From assembly GCA_964019415.1 (NCBI GenBank), contig OZ025890.1, forward strand, positions 441,001-505,000: a DNA stretch of 64,000 nt, in the 5' to 3' direction. How positions within the stretch are numbered: position 1 is the first letter of the stretch; each line of letters begins with the position of its first letter. The notes under the pieces are model-generated. The model did not search any database. It saw only the letters and a program-made list of their open reading frames with translations, and had not been told where the DNA came from. The position numbers and the translations under genes are program-made. Shown one piece after another: positions 21,617 to 32,924 of this stretch. The stretch is from Ianthella basta (Eukaryota > Porifera > Demospongiae > Verongiida > Ianthellidae).

Positions 21617-23921
21617 CTACTTGGTGCAAACAACACATGATATCTCTTTCCGTCGATCATATGGAGGACAGGGTATGCCATAGCTGCAGTCTCCCTGAAC
21701 ATGGTACATCAGAGCACCGTTAGTGTTCCTGGCCTCTCCTGGTACAACCTCTGGGTATTTGTCAAGGCAGACAAACATGCTCCTTCCCCTGTGTCTATAG
21801 CTCCCGGCCATGAGCCACCCGCTGTACTCCACCTGCCATCCTGATGGACACTGGTATGTCCCTGGTACCATAATGTGTTTGGAGCGCGTGCTGACCTCAC
21901 ACACAGCACAAGGGATGTTGTGGTCTTGGAATTGAGAATAGGGAAGAGCTTGGCCATAATGTATCTGATACTCTGTTCCATACAAGTATCCCCACCCATC
22001 ATTCGTGGTTGTGGCCTGAGGATGGTACTTGGCATCCTTCACTGCACAGATGTAGTTGGCTCCTCCACCGTAGTGGTCATAACGACTCCCCGCTGTGATG
22101 CCATCATATACTTTGCCAGTCCCTCTCACTGATGGACAAGTGGTCCTACCCCATCTCACGTAGGTCACGCCCCCAGGACCAGGTGGTCCAGGAGGGCCAG
22201 TGTAGCCTCGATGACCAGGACGTCCTTGAGTACCAATTGGCCCAGGAGGTCCTTGTGGCCCAGTGTGGCCACGAGGGCCAGAGTTTCCTTTAGGACCGAG
22301 TGGGCCAAGTGGCCCCTGTGGCCCAGCTTGGCCACGAGAACCAGAAGGACCCTGTATGCCTGGAGGTCCGATGTTACCAGGTGGACCAGAAATGCCTATT
22401 TCTCCTGGTGTACCACGATTCCCTTTCATTCCTTTCTCACCACTCTCTCCTTTGGGTCCTGCTACTCCCCTTTCACCCTTCGCTCCAGCTGGCCCTGGTA
22501 CCCCCCTGCAGGTGCATGTGGCATCAGTTAGCAGTGCTGCAGCCAGGTCCCCAATGAGTTCTAGGGAGGAGTTGACACTTGCAGACAGGTACACCTTGGA
22601 GGAGTCATTCTGGGCTATACGCCTCAGTGTGTCAGCATCTACAGTAGATCTTAAACCAACAGCATACAGGCTAATTTGGTGAGTGCTGGCTAATTCAGCT
22701 GCCTCCATGTGGCGTTGCTGTGTGTCAGTTGCCCAGTTGACAGCAATGAGCACCGCCTTGTGTTGAGCATTTGGTCTTGCTGAAGTGCTAAGCTCTGTTA
22801 CTGCACGTTCGATGGCATGTCCCACATTGGCACCGAAGTTGCGAATGTCTCGGTCCACTGGTATTCCATTGATCTCGCTCTGAATCTCTCGCACATTGGC
22901 CACATCAGTGAAAGGGAGGACTGTTGTGGAGGATCGTCCGTACTTGACCAGACACACTCTGGTGTCCACACCTCCCACATTGAGTGCCCTCAGGAGAGCA
23001 ACAGCAAAGGCTTTCACTGCATTTGCACCATCGCTGTTAAGTGCAAGTGGGTTTATGGAGAAGTCCAAGATGAAAGCAATGTCCAGAGCATCTGCACAAG
23101 AAAAACATTGAAACATTACCTTTTTTATATTACTTCACTAAATTAATAGCCACTTTGTAGACAACTTGACATCTCTAATCATGGAGACAATGTCAGTAAA
23201 ATGAAGACATCTTCATTGCAGTGAACTAGCAATAGATAAGCCGCTAACAGCGCTATGTAATCCCATATTGAGCTCTGCAGTAATCTTCAAAAGATTTTCA
23301 ATCAATTTTTGCCTTTGTATTATGAAAGACAGTTTCCTGCAGCCTGGTATGTTACCCATGGAACCCCCCACTCCCTTCACCCGCTATGGAAAGCTCAAAA
23401 CTGCATATCCTGTATGCATATCCATGGAGAGATGTCCTACAGTAGCTACCAACCTCTGTCTGAATTACATTTTAGTGCATTAATTCACTCCTGCAATGAA
23501 ACCTGGCCTTTACAGAGAGGTGGCCGCATTACAGAGGCAGACTGCAATGCTTTAGTGCTGGCTGTTTCAGAGAAGTGGCTGCCATTATCCACTGTACAAT
23601 GGTAGTGTGTGTTTGTTAGCACCCGAACAACTACTGTATACCTAAAGCAGCAGCAAAATGAGAGGTGTCTGCACAGCTTGACCATGCAGTTCTAGTGACC
23701 CTGCATGCCTCACCATCTTGTCCCTGAGGAGCTTGAACGTTGGCAGCAGCAACTGTAAGAACTGAGCATTTAATTTTAGGGTGGGAGAGGAGGAGGAGTT
23801 GTAAAGTCAACAGGTCACTGTATAGCTAGCAAGTGACCTACAGTAATTATCTAGTCAGCTCTAGCAACTCACCTAGGAAGAAGGTGCTGAGAAACATCAT
23901 TGTACAAGTATTCTGTCTCAT
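21617..23921 (-). CDS. Secreted vWA-collagen with spongin-type C-terminal domain (gene 2)
   Basis: Exons 23921-23873, 23752-23714 and 23091-21617 join with phase-1 introns to 520 residues. Exon 1 is a signal peptide ([17 protein letters not shown]). Exon 2 encodes a 13-residue linker ending in APQGQD. Exon 3 encodes vWA (~30-205, opening [12 protein letters not shown]), a CTC cysteine pair, ~105 residues of Gly-X-Y, and the ~160-residue C-terminal domain ending CVVCTK. The MIDAS-like motif reads DFSIN, not DxSxS, so metal binding by vWA is uncertain. Nearest relative in the cluster: gene 1, with which it shares the tail-to-tail AP4B1 neighbour; the pair arose by segmental duplication. A TATA box and an X-box-like palindrome lie 60-120 bp upstream. 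The product is probably a secreted matrix collagen. Confidence 0.9.
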
Positions 23922-23982
23922 TGCAGCCCAAGCGGTAGTTGATCAATTTAGCTAGCGTCATGAGACAAGTGTTTCTCGCTGT

Positions 23983-24059
23983 CTTTATATACTGTCAGTT
24001 TGCATGTAGCTAGCTCCACTCTTACATTGTTGCCATGGCAATGAGCTGATGACATCACC
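23983..24059 (-). promoter_or_regulatory. Collagen gene 2 promoter module
   Basis: On the gene strand: TATATAAAG (23991-23983) about 65 bp before the ATG, followed by GACAGCGAGAAACA. Further upstream are the palindromic X-box-like GTTGCCATGGCAAT (24029-24042) and a CRE-like TGATGACATCACC (~24047-24059). The same order recurs in genes 3 and 4. Confidence 0.6.
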
Positions 24060-24353
24060 TTGTGTTGTTTATATTGAATTCAATAGTTCCTGTTTGAAGT
24101 TTATATTACAACCAAACATGATGAATATTCATCAGAAATCAGACTATACCATGCAGTAAGACTTAGTGTATTTAGATTCTGGTATAATGTTAATTGCAAT
24201 GCAAGTTAACATTGATCCACAATACGTAGTTGTATACAATGGAAGCTATGACACTGCAGTGTTGTGTGATGAGGAACATGCAAATGAGCTGTACAAGAAC
24301 ATAGCTGTACTAATATCCTGTACACTATAGGTGTGTGTAAGTGTTGGTGTGTG

Positions 24354-27142
24354 TTACTTTGTGCACACCACACAAGTAAGTTCCTTAGTGGAGCTGTACG
24401 GAGGGCAGGGAAGTACATCACAGTTAACTTCAACTGTGAATATTTCTGCTGATGAAGGATGATTCCCTGCACTCCCTGGTATGGACTCTTGATAGCTGTC
24501 AAAGCAGAGGAATTCTGCACGGGGATAATTGTTATGTCCACCCACCAGGTAGCCCCAGTACTCACGGGTCCATCCATTGGGACAGTACTTTGTCGCTGGT
24601 ATCATGAGTTGCCTGTTACGTGTAGTGGTGCACACAGCACAAGGAGCATTGTGGTTAAGTGCACTGTAGAAGTTCTCTTCATACTCCACTGCTCCTAAGG
24701 TGCTATAGCCTTGATGACCTCCATATGAAGTGGAGTAGACTGGGTTCTTTGGCAAACAGAGCATGTTTGACCCTCCCCCTCTGGTGGAGTATCTGGTCCC
24801 AGCAGCATAGCCATCATAGACTTTTGAAGTAGCACCGTTCCCATAGGGGCAGGATGTCCTTCCCCAGCGAGTGTACACTGACCCTCCCTCCTGTGGACCT
24901 GGAGTTCCCGGCAGACCTTGAGAACCTGTAGGACCTCTATCTCCTATTGATCCTTTAATACCATTTACCCCTTTCTGGCCTTTTTGCCCATAACCAGTTC
25001 TTCCTATAAGCCCTCGCTCTCCTTTCTGGCCCTTCTGTCCAATCAGCCCATATCCTGGTGGGCCTGCATTCCCTCGTTCTCCTTTTTGCCCCTTGGAGCC
25101 AGCGCTTCCAATTGCACCCTTGTCTCCCTTCTGTCCTGAAGCACCTCTAGGTCCGGCATCTCCTTGACGCCCCTTTTCACCATCTAAGCCATCTGCTCCC
25201 TTCTCTCCTATTATCCCATCATCTCCTCTGTCTCCTTTTCCTCCTCTTGCTCCAGTTGCTCCTCTGTCCCCCTTCTGCCCTGCAGGCCCCCCTGGTCCAA
25301 CAGCACCCTGAGCACCTGCTACACCCCTTTCACCCTTCGCTCCAGCTGGCCCTGGTACCCCCCTGCAGGTGCATGTGCCGATAGGTAGCAGTGCTGCAGC
25401 CAGGTCCCCAATGAGGTCTAGGGAGGAGTTAACACTTGCAGACAGGTACACCTTGGAGGAGTCACTCTGGGCTATACGCCTCAGTGTGTCAGCCTCTACA
25501 GTAGATCTTAAACCAACAGCATACAGGCTAATTTGGTGAGTGCTGGCTAATTCAGCTGCCTCCATGTGGTGTTGCTGTGTGTCAGTTGCCCAGTTGACAG
25601 CAATGAGCACCGCCTTGTGTTGAGCATTTGGTCTTGCTGAAGAGCTGAACTCTGCTACTGCATGTTCAATGGCCTGCCCCACATTGGCGCCGAAGTTGCG
25701 AATGTTTCGGTCCACTGGTATTCTATTGATCTCACTCTGAACCTCTTGCACATTGGCCACATCAGTGAAAGGGAGGACTGTTGTGGAGGATCGTCCGTAC
25801 TTGACCAGACACACTCTGGTGTCCCCACCTCCCACATTGAGTGCCTTCAGGAGAGCAACAGCAAAAGCTTTCACTGCATTTGCGCCATCACTGTTAAGTG
25901 CAAGTGGGTCGATGGAGAAGTCCAAGATGAAAACAATGTCCAGAGCATCTGCACAAGAAGTGACATACAGTGGAACCTACAGTATATATGATGGTCGCTG
26001 TGTTAGGCAGCCACCTCTCTAAAACAGCCTGCATGCCTCCCTGGCCCCAAACAGCACTAAAGCACTGCAATCTACCTCTGTAGAGCAGCCACCTAGTCTC
26101 TATAAAAACCGGTTAGAACTAGCCCAAAGGTGGTTATCTTAGACAGGTTTCACTGTACAACATTAATTAAGTCATTGTGTTTAACGCCAAATGAGACTAT
26201 TTCCACTGGCAAAGCTTGTTCCACTGTAGCACAGTGTGAGGCTGTGTTGTACAGCCAAACTCAGTGAAATAGCAGAAAACAACACCTTAATCTAAGCTAC
26301 CTCTAGATCTACTGCTAATATCAAACAGAACAATGCGCATGTTAGAAGAACACTAATGTTTACTAGCCTATAGTGCACAGGGTTGCAGTAGCTATAATAC
26401 AGTGAAACCTGTCTAATACAGCGACCTGAGGACAAGTCAGTGGCCTTCATAAGAGATATTTCCCTGTACTGAGCTTAGCAGCCCTTGTCAATAGTTTTCA
26501 TGTTTTTAAATTACTTTTATATTTCTGAAAGGAGTTTCCTGCAGCCAGGTTTAATACCCATGGAGGACCATGTCAAGAGATGTCCTGTGATAGCTACCAT
26601 CCTCTGTTTGATATACACTTTCAGCGCATTCTCACATTGAAACATGTCTAAGACCTGCATGTTATCCAGTTATAAATGGACTTTATAGAGAGGTGGCTGC
26701 ATTACGGAGGTAGGCTGTAATGTTTTGTAGTGCTATTTGGGGCCAGGGTGGCTGACTGTAGTGGACGGGGCGCTGCTTGTAACTACAGTGACCATTATAG
26801 ACACGTTACTGCATAAGTGTACAGTGTGACCTGCTAGCTACCCAACCACCTACGTGTATATGTATCTAAAGCAGAAGCAGAATGAGAGGTGTCTGTATAT
26901 GTAGTTTGACCTGCATGTGCTATAGCGACCTTGCCTCACCATCTTGTCCCTGAGGAGCTTGAACGTTGGCAGCAGCAACTGTAAGAACTGAGTGTTACGT
27001 AGTTGTGTGAGAGGGGAACCGAGGAGGGAGTTGAATAGTCAGCAGGTCCAGGCCACTACCAAGTTATGAGGTTAGATCGCTCTAACAGCTCACCTAGGAA
27101 GAAGGTGGTGAGGAACAACACTGCACCAGTACTCTGTCTCAT
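24354..27142 (-). CDS. Secreted vWA-collagen, second C-terminal subtype, RGD-bearing (gene 3)
   Basis: Exons 27142-27094 (signal peptide MRQSTGAVLFLTTFFLG), 26978-26940 (13-residue linker) and 25948-24354 give 560 residues. vWA is almost the same as in genes 1, 2 and 4. The Gly-X-Y region is different: longer (~150 residues), rich in QKGxxG and KGDRG triplets, with one RGD (KGDRGDDG) and two short interruptions (GYGLIG, GYGQKG). The C-terminal domain opens VYTRWGRTSCP and contains CAVCTTTRNRQLMIP, the subtype of gene 5 and of classical sponge short-chain collagens, unlike genes 1, 2 and 4. Thus its two halves have different relatives. Intron 2 contains a MITE-like element. From 25366 upstream the sequence is repeated at 34232, where the gene's 3' half is missing. 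Confidence 0.9.
25966..26157. mobile_element. MITE-like element in gene 3 intron 2
   Basis: A 192-bp non-coding segment is bounded by inverted repeats TACAGTGGAACCT (25966-25978) and AGGTTTCACTGTA (26145-26157), 12 of 13 matching, with TA at both outer ends as in Tc1/mariner-type MITEs. A solo terminus TACAGTGAAACCT is at 26398-26410, and decayed pieces lie near 23500-23600. Confidence 0.55.
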
Positions 27143-27210
27143 TGCAGCCCAGCGTGTACAGTAATAGCTGATCAAATATTGTCATGAGACAAATGTTTCT
27201 TACACTGTCT

Positions 27211-27355
27211 CTTATATAAATAGGTAGTAGCCATGCCAGCTCTGCATGTGTATATGTAGCTAGTTCCACTGGTACTCTCACAATGTTTGCTCATGGTTTG
27301 CCATGGCAATGAGCCTTGATGACATCATTGATCCTCCAGGGGATCTATGACGTCA
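27211..27355 (-). promoter_or_regulatory. Collagen gene 3 promoter module
   Basis: Gene-strand order toward the ATG: full CRE TGACGTCA (27348-27355), ATF-like TGATGACATCAT (~27318-27328), X-box-like palindrome core TTGCCATGGCAA (27298-27309), TATA box TATTTATATAAG (27222-27211) and AGACAGTGTAAGAAACA. The TATA box is ~75 bp from the start codon. Confidence 0.6.
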
Positions 27356-27660
27356 TCACCTTGTGTTGTTTACTGAACATAGTTCTTGTAGGAAGTGTCA
27401 TTGACCCCATCTGATGAATATTCACCATAAATAATTAGGCGGTTTGGATTTTCTGGGACAGTGTAATGTTATTCGCTATGCTGGCTAGCATTATTCATAT
27501 ACCTCCTATCTCAAATGCAGCTGTTATCCACTGCTAGGTGTCACCTTACCCAGCACATTACAAACTTGTAGCAATCATTTTTGCTCTTCTCTCATCACCA
27601 AATATCAACCATTACCATGTTGAAGTATTAATTAGCAGCTGTCCAACCTTGAGCCACTTG

Positions 27661-27698
27661 CAGCTGTGTCTTGTAGCTCTAGCTACAAGACACAGCTG
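27661..27698. repeat. Perfect inverted repeat (18-bp arms, 2-bp centre)
   Basis: CAGCTGTGTCTTGTAGCT (27661-27678) and its exact reverse complement (27681-27698) are separated by CT. Half of it recurs just downstream (CTACAGCTCTAGCTACAAG). The loop is too short for a pre-miRNA; a cruciform or decayed transposon end is more likely. Confidence 0.85.
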
Positions 27699-28315
27699 CT
27701 ACAGCTCTAGCTACAAGTTGTGAGTTTCTACTTGTTTTCTGTTACATTGTGTACTTTAGTACTATAGAAACAGCTGCAAGTGACCCAAAGCGTAGGCAGC
27801 TGTACATGTATAGAGGTGGCTAGTAGTGCAGTGAAAGAGGCTGCTGTAGTGTGCAGTGAGGCACAGAGTCATGCAGTCAGCAGCATGACCATGGCATAGA
27901 GCTGGCCACTCAATTTGCCATGCACAATGCCACAACAATCAACTATGCATTTTAATATTCATGGTTGGGCATCTGTGTTTGCTGAACCCATAGTTCTTGT
28001 ACCAGTACAGGGCTAACCAACAGGATGTGTAATAATATCTGCTAAAATTGTTTTTCTAGGGAATTAACCCGTTGTGTACTGTGTCTAAGATTACATCATT
28101 GATGGCAGCTAATGTCTTTGCCCCCCCCCCCCCATCTTCTGGTATAGCCCTGTGCATGTACAGTACATGTCCACTAGTATACGTACATAGTAACACAACT
28201 TGTATCAGTTACACAGCAAATTTCCATAAAGACTTTTAGCTACTTCTGTTTCATGTTGTATATGCTTCTACTAAAATGGTGCGTGTATCTCTGCAGTCCT
28301 GCCATGTGTTAGTGT

Positions 28316-30409
28316 CTACTTGGTGCAAACAACACACGACATCTCCTTCCGTATGTCATACGGAGGACAGGGTATGCCATAGCTGCAGTGTCCCTGAATA
28401 TGGTACATCAGAGCACCGTAATTATACTCTGCCACCCCTGGTGCTACCTCTGGGTACTTGTCAAGGCAAACAAACATGTTCCTTCCCCCGTGTCTATAGC
28501 TCCCAGCCATGAGCCACCCGCTGTACTCCACCTGCCATCCTGATGGACACTGGTATGTCCCTGGTACCATAATGTGTTTGGAGCGAGTGCTGACCTCACA
28601 CACAGCACAAGGGATGTTGCGGTTGTTGAGACGAGAGCTTGGAAGGGCCTGGCCAGTTTGTGGTCGATACTCTGCTCCATACAAGTATCCCCACCCAGCA
28701 TTTGTGGTTGTGGCCTGTGGATGGTACTGGGCATCCTTCACTGCACAGATGTAGTTGGCTCCTCCTCCATGGTATTCATGACGACTTCCTGCCGTAATGC
28801 CATCATATACTGTGTCAGTCCCACTCACTGATGGACAGGCGGTCCTCCCCCACCTCACGTAGGTCACGCCCCCAGAACCAGATGGTCCAGGAGGGCCAGT
28901 GTAGCCTCGATGACCAGGAAGCCCTGGAGTACCAATTGGCCCAGGTGGCCCCTGTGGCCCAGTGTGGCCATGAGGGCCAGAGTTTCCTTTAGGACCGAGT
29001 GGGCCATGTGGCCCCTGTGGCCCAGCTTGGCCACGAGGACCAGAAGGACCCTGTATGCCTGGAGGTCCAATGTTGCCAGGTGGACCAGAAATGCCTATTT
29101 CTCCTGGTGCACCACGATTCCCTTTCATTCCTTTCTCACCACTCTCTCCCTTGGGTCCTGCTGCACCCCTTTCACCCTTCGCTCCAGCTGGCCCTGGTAC
29201 CCCCCTGCAGGTGCATGCGCTGATAGGTAGCAGTGCCGCAGCCAGGTCCCCAATGAGGTCTAGGGAGGAGTTGACATTTGCAGACAGGTACACCTTGGAG
29301 GAGTCATTCTGGGCTATACGCCTCAGTGTGTCAGCATCTACAATAGATCTTAAACCAACAGCATACAGGCTAATTTGGTGAGTGCTGGCTAATTCAGCTG
29401 CCTCCATGTGGTGTTGCTGTGTGTCAGTTGCCCAGTTGACAGCAATGAACACCGCCTTGTGTTGAGCATTTGGTCTTGCTGAAGTGCTAAGCTCTGTTAC
29501 TGCATGTTCAATGGCATGTCCCACATTGGCGCCGAAGTTATGAATGTCTCGGTCCACTGGTATTCTATTGATCTCTCTCTGAATCTCTCGCACATTGGCC
29601 ACATCAGTGAAAGGGAGGACTGTTGTGGAGGATTGTCCGTACTTGACCAGACACACTCTGGTGTCCACACCTCCCACATTGAGTGCCCTCAGGAGAGCAA
29701 CAGCAAAGGCTTTCACTGCATTTGCACCATCACTGTTAAGTGCAAGTGGGTTGATGGAGAAGTCCAAGACAAAAACAATGTCCAGAGCATCTGCACATGA
29801 ATATACATTGAGCCATTATACATTTAAACCTAAGCAGGACTATTTCTATAGGCAACAATTGTCTTACTGTAGCACAGCATGACTAATGTACAACCATGCA
29901 AGCTTAGTGAACTAATAGCACCCTAACCCTGTACAGTACCTCTATTGCTACAGCAGCAAGCCGTTTCCCCATGCCTAAATGATCGAGACTGTTACTATTG
30001 CCAAAGATTGTTACTGTAGGTCAGAATGCAAAGTTGTAGTGTACAGCCAGAGCTCAGTGAGATAATGGCTTTAGGACAACAACACTTTATATACCACTGC
30101 CTTAAACTTGTTTCACTTTTTCCTATATCCTTCAAAGCAGCAGCAGATGAGAGGTGTGCATGCACATACAGCTTGACCATGCAGTTCTAGTGACCCTGCA
30201 TGCCTCACCATCTTGTCCCTGAGGAGCTTGAATGTTTGCAGCAACAGCTGCAAGAACTGAGCATTTTATAGCGGTGTGGGAGAGAAGGAGGGAGTTGTAA
30301 GGTCAACAGTCACTAGCAAGTTATGAAGTCCGATATTACTGTACAGTTCTAGCAACACACCTAGGAAGAAGGCGCTGAAGAACACCGCTGCATTAGTACT
30401 CTGTCTCAT
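28316..30409 (-). CDS. Secreted vWA-collagen with spongin-type C-terminal domain (gene 4)
   Basis: Exons 30409-30361 (signal peptide [17 protein letters not shown]), 30247-30209 (linker [13 protein letters not shown]) and 29790-28316 join to 520 residues, the same architecture and length as gene 2. vWA opens [12 protein letters not shown]. The Gly-X-Y region (~105 residues, no long interruption) follows a CTC motif. The C-terminal domain is of the [13 protein letters not shown] subtype shared with genes 1 and 2. Ten or more cysteines in this domain are conserved across the cluster, which supports a folded, disulphide-bonded trimerisation domain. The gene is entirely inside the duplicated unit and has a copy at 37182-39275 with an identical protein. 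Confidence 0.9.
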
Positions 30410-30479
30410 TGCAGCCCAGCATGTACTTGTACAACGCTAGCTGAAAAAACAAAATTTATTTAATATTTCTCACTGTCTC

Positions 30480-30596
30480 TTTTATATGACATTGTATGCA
30501 CATATCAGTGTTGGATTATACAGTAGCTATATACGTAGCTCCACTAGTACTTGTACAGTACAATGTTGCCATGGCAATCAGCTAAGATAACGTCAC
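30480..30596 (-). promoter_or_regulatory. Collagen gene 4 promoter module
   Basis: TATA box CATATAAAAG (~30488-30479) about 70 bp before the ATG, followed by AGACAGTGAGAAA; X-box-like GTTGCCATGGCAAT (30565-30578); half CRE in AACGTCAC (~30589-30596). Same arrangement as genes 2 and 3. Confidence 0.6.
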
Positions 30597-30599
30597 ATT

Positions 30600-31806
30600 G
30601 TGTTGTCTGCTAAACCCCATAGTTCTGGTAGGAAGTGTTAATATGACCCCACTTGATTGATATTGCAACACAATTATGATTATATTACTTAATGAGGTTA
30701 ACATTATTCATACCTCCAATGTTAAATACATGTACAGCTGCTATCCACTGCTCTGTAGGTATCACCATAGAATAGAATATCTATGATGTCACCTTATCAG
30801 AGCACACAGTTGCATGAGAAGCAAACATGCGGCTGCAAGTTCTCCGGTATAGTGTGGCATATGTGTGTGAATTATATTGTCATGGACGGCGGGTCCAAGT
30901 ATAAGAATGTCTTCATTATACGTGGCAATGTACACCTCTGTTCATGTGATATGCCACAAATGTCTGCTATTGGTACTTGCACTTTGTCACGGCCATCCAG
31001 TGCTGAAGTGTGCAACATATCAGCTTGCCTTGATGCTTCAAGTAGTCTGCCTGCAACTTCTTGACACAGTGCGTGCATGCATGCGAGGACAGCAGATGCT
31101 GACATCACTGAAACTGAATATGGCTGTATGCCAATAGGGCTAGGTGCCTTGCATGACGGTATGACAGTTGTCACTCAAAGTGAGAGCGAGATACAGAGGC
31201 TGCTAGCTATATATACATGACCACAGTACATAGCTGGCCACAATTCCCAGTGCTTGTTACCATGGCAATCATGCATACACTTAATAATATTCATGGTTGT
31301 GCATTAATTGTTTATGCGTTTGCTGACCCATAGTTCTGTACCCAAGCTGTCTACACAACAGGATGTTATAACAGTGTTGTGACCCTATCTGCTAAAATTG
31401 CTTTCTAGGGAATTTGACCACTTGTTTTGTCTGTTGTAGATTACATCATTGAGGAAAAATGACTTTTGCCCCCTTCCCCCAGTGTATTATTTATCTGGGG
31501 GCCCTTGCAAAACATTTTTTGCTAGGGCCCCCAGACTGTGAGGTTTGCAGCCCCTCACACTATCGACCCAGAGCAAACTGCCCCTTTGCCCTTCTTCCCT
31601 TTAGTGGCCCTGCATATATAGATGTACAGTAACTGAGTTCAAATTTCAGTTACAGCAAAAATCCCATACAGTGTGCACAGGCACGTATGAACACACACAC
31701 TGCAATATACATGACATTGTAAGACTCACTATACTGTATGTGAATAGAAACAATAGAGATTTTGTGTCAGTTAGCAAAACCTGAGTTATGTGCACACCAC
31801 TAAACT
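30600..31806. other. Intergenic region between genes 4 and 5
   Basis: No supported gene. It contains another X-box-like GTTACCATGGCAAT (31257-31270) and a decayed copy of the 27950-28130 sequence (~31285-31480), so it looks like the remains of an older duplication unit. Confidence 0.55.
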
Positions 31807-32924
31807 CTATTTACTGCACACCACACAAGTGAGTTCCTTTTCTCTGCTGTACGGAGGGCAAGGTATCACTCCACAGTCCACCTCTACACGATATGCATCT
31901 GCCGAATTGTGCGTGTGTCCTGCGCTGCCCTCCAGTTTAGTAGCATTGTAGTCCACACAGATGAAGGAGGAGGTATGCAGGTCTTCCCGGCCAGCCATCA
32001 AGTACCCATAGTACTCCCTGGTCCAACCTTCTGGGCAGCTGAAATTGCCGGGAATCATTAGTGTCATCGCCCGTTGTGTGGTGCACACTGCACAGGGAGC
32101 GTTGTACTCATCCAATCCACGTGCCTGGTACTCAACTGGGCCAAGCTTGGGATTCAGGCTCCCGGTGCCTGGGATGTATTCGAGGTAGTTTGGTTGCCGT
32201 GGGAGACAGAGGTGGTTGGCCCCTCCCCCCTTTGTGTGGTAGAACGACCCAGCTGCATAGCCATTGTACACCTCTGCAGTCCCCCGTACACTTGGGCAAG
32301 AGGTGTGCCCCCAGCGAGTGTACACCGAACCACCAGTACCCTCACCCTTCACTACAATGCCGGGTTCCCCTATGTCACCTTTCTGCCCAATGCCAGGAGG
32401 GCCAGGTGGACCTTGGGGGCCAATGTCACCTTTGATACCTCTTTCCCCTTGGCTTCCATTAACTCCTGGTAGCCCAGGTTTACCTTGTCGTCCATCCGGG
32501 CCTTGTATGCCCGGTGGTCCCACCTCCCCTTTTACTCCTGCAGGTCCTGGTTCCCCTGGAAAGCCTGGTGGTCCACTGTCACCAGGGATGCCTGGTACTC
32601 CTGGTAGACCTGGTACTCCTGGATCACCTGGTGGCCCCTGGTCCCCTTCAGGACATGTGCAGTTGCCTGGAGGGCCTGGTGGACCTGGAGCACCTGGTTC
32701 GCCCTGGGGACCTGGTGTACCTTGACCTGCAAAGGGTGAGCAACTATTTGTTCTTACACAAAGCTACTTATAGCCAGCCACACTCCTTGCTCTTGGCATT
32801 CTGCACCAGTTTTACTCTACCTACAGTGCAGCTGTGAAATCACAGCACATCAGAACTAACCTTGTCCCAGACACACAGTTGTGCAGCTGATCAGAAGAAA
32901 CACAACAGCTCTGCATATAACCAT
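31807..32924 (-). CDS. Short-chain (spongin-type) collagen without vWA (gene 5)
   Basis: Exon 1 (32924-32861) encodes a signal peptide ([18 protein letters not shown]). Exon 2 (32726-31807) encodes the rest; phase-1 join, 327 residues. After cleavage the protein is almost wholly Gly-X-Y for ~135 residues, with an NCTC cysteine pair near its start, then the C-terminal domain [12 protein letters not shown] to CVVCSK. This is the plain plan of sponge short-chain collagens (often annotated short-chain collagen C4), presumably secreted to form spongin or basement-membrane-like material. It is probably closest to the ancestral form, with vWA gained by its neighbours at the same phase-1 exon boundary. 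No clear TATA box; GCTTAAATTAG lies ~25 bp upstream of the ATG. Identical copy at 40673-41790. Confidence 0.9.

Larger units (their letters stand above)
27143..28315. other. Intergenic region between genes 3 and 4
   Basis: No coding frame is supported. It holds the gene 3 promoter module, a perfect hairpin at 27661-27698, the conserved block at ~28056-28105, a poly-C run and the 42-bp segment (28139-28180) that was copied in inverted form into the duplication junction. Confidence 0.6.

Noticed and set aside
27661..27698. Pre-miRNA
   Set aside because: The arms are perfectly paired with a 2-base loop and no extended imperfect stem, unlike animal or sponge miRNA precursors.
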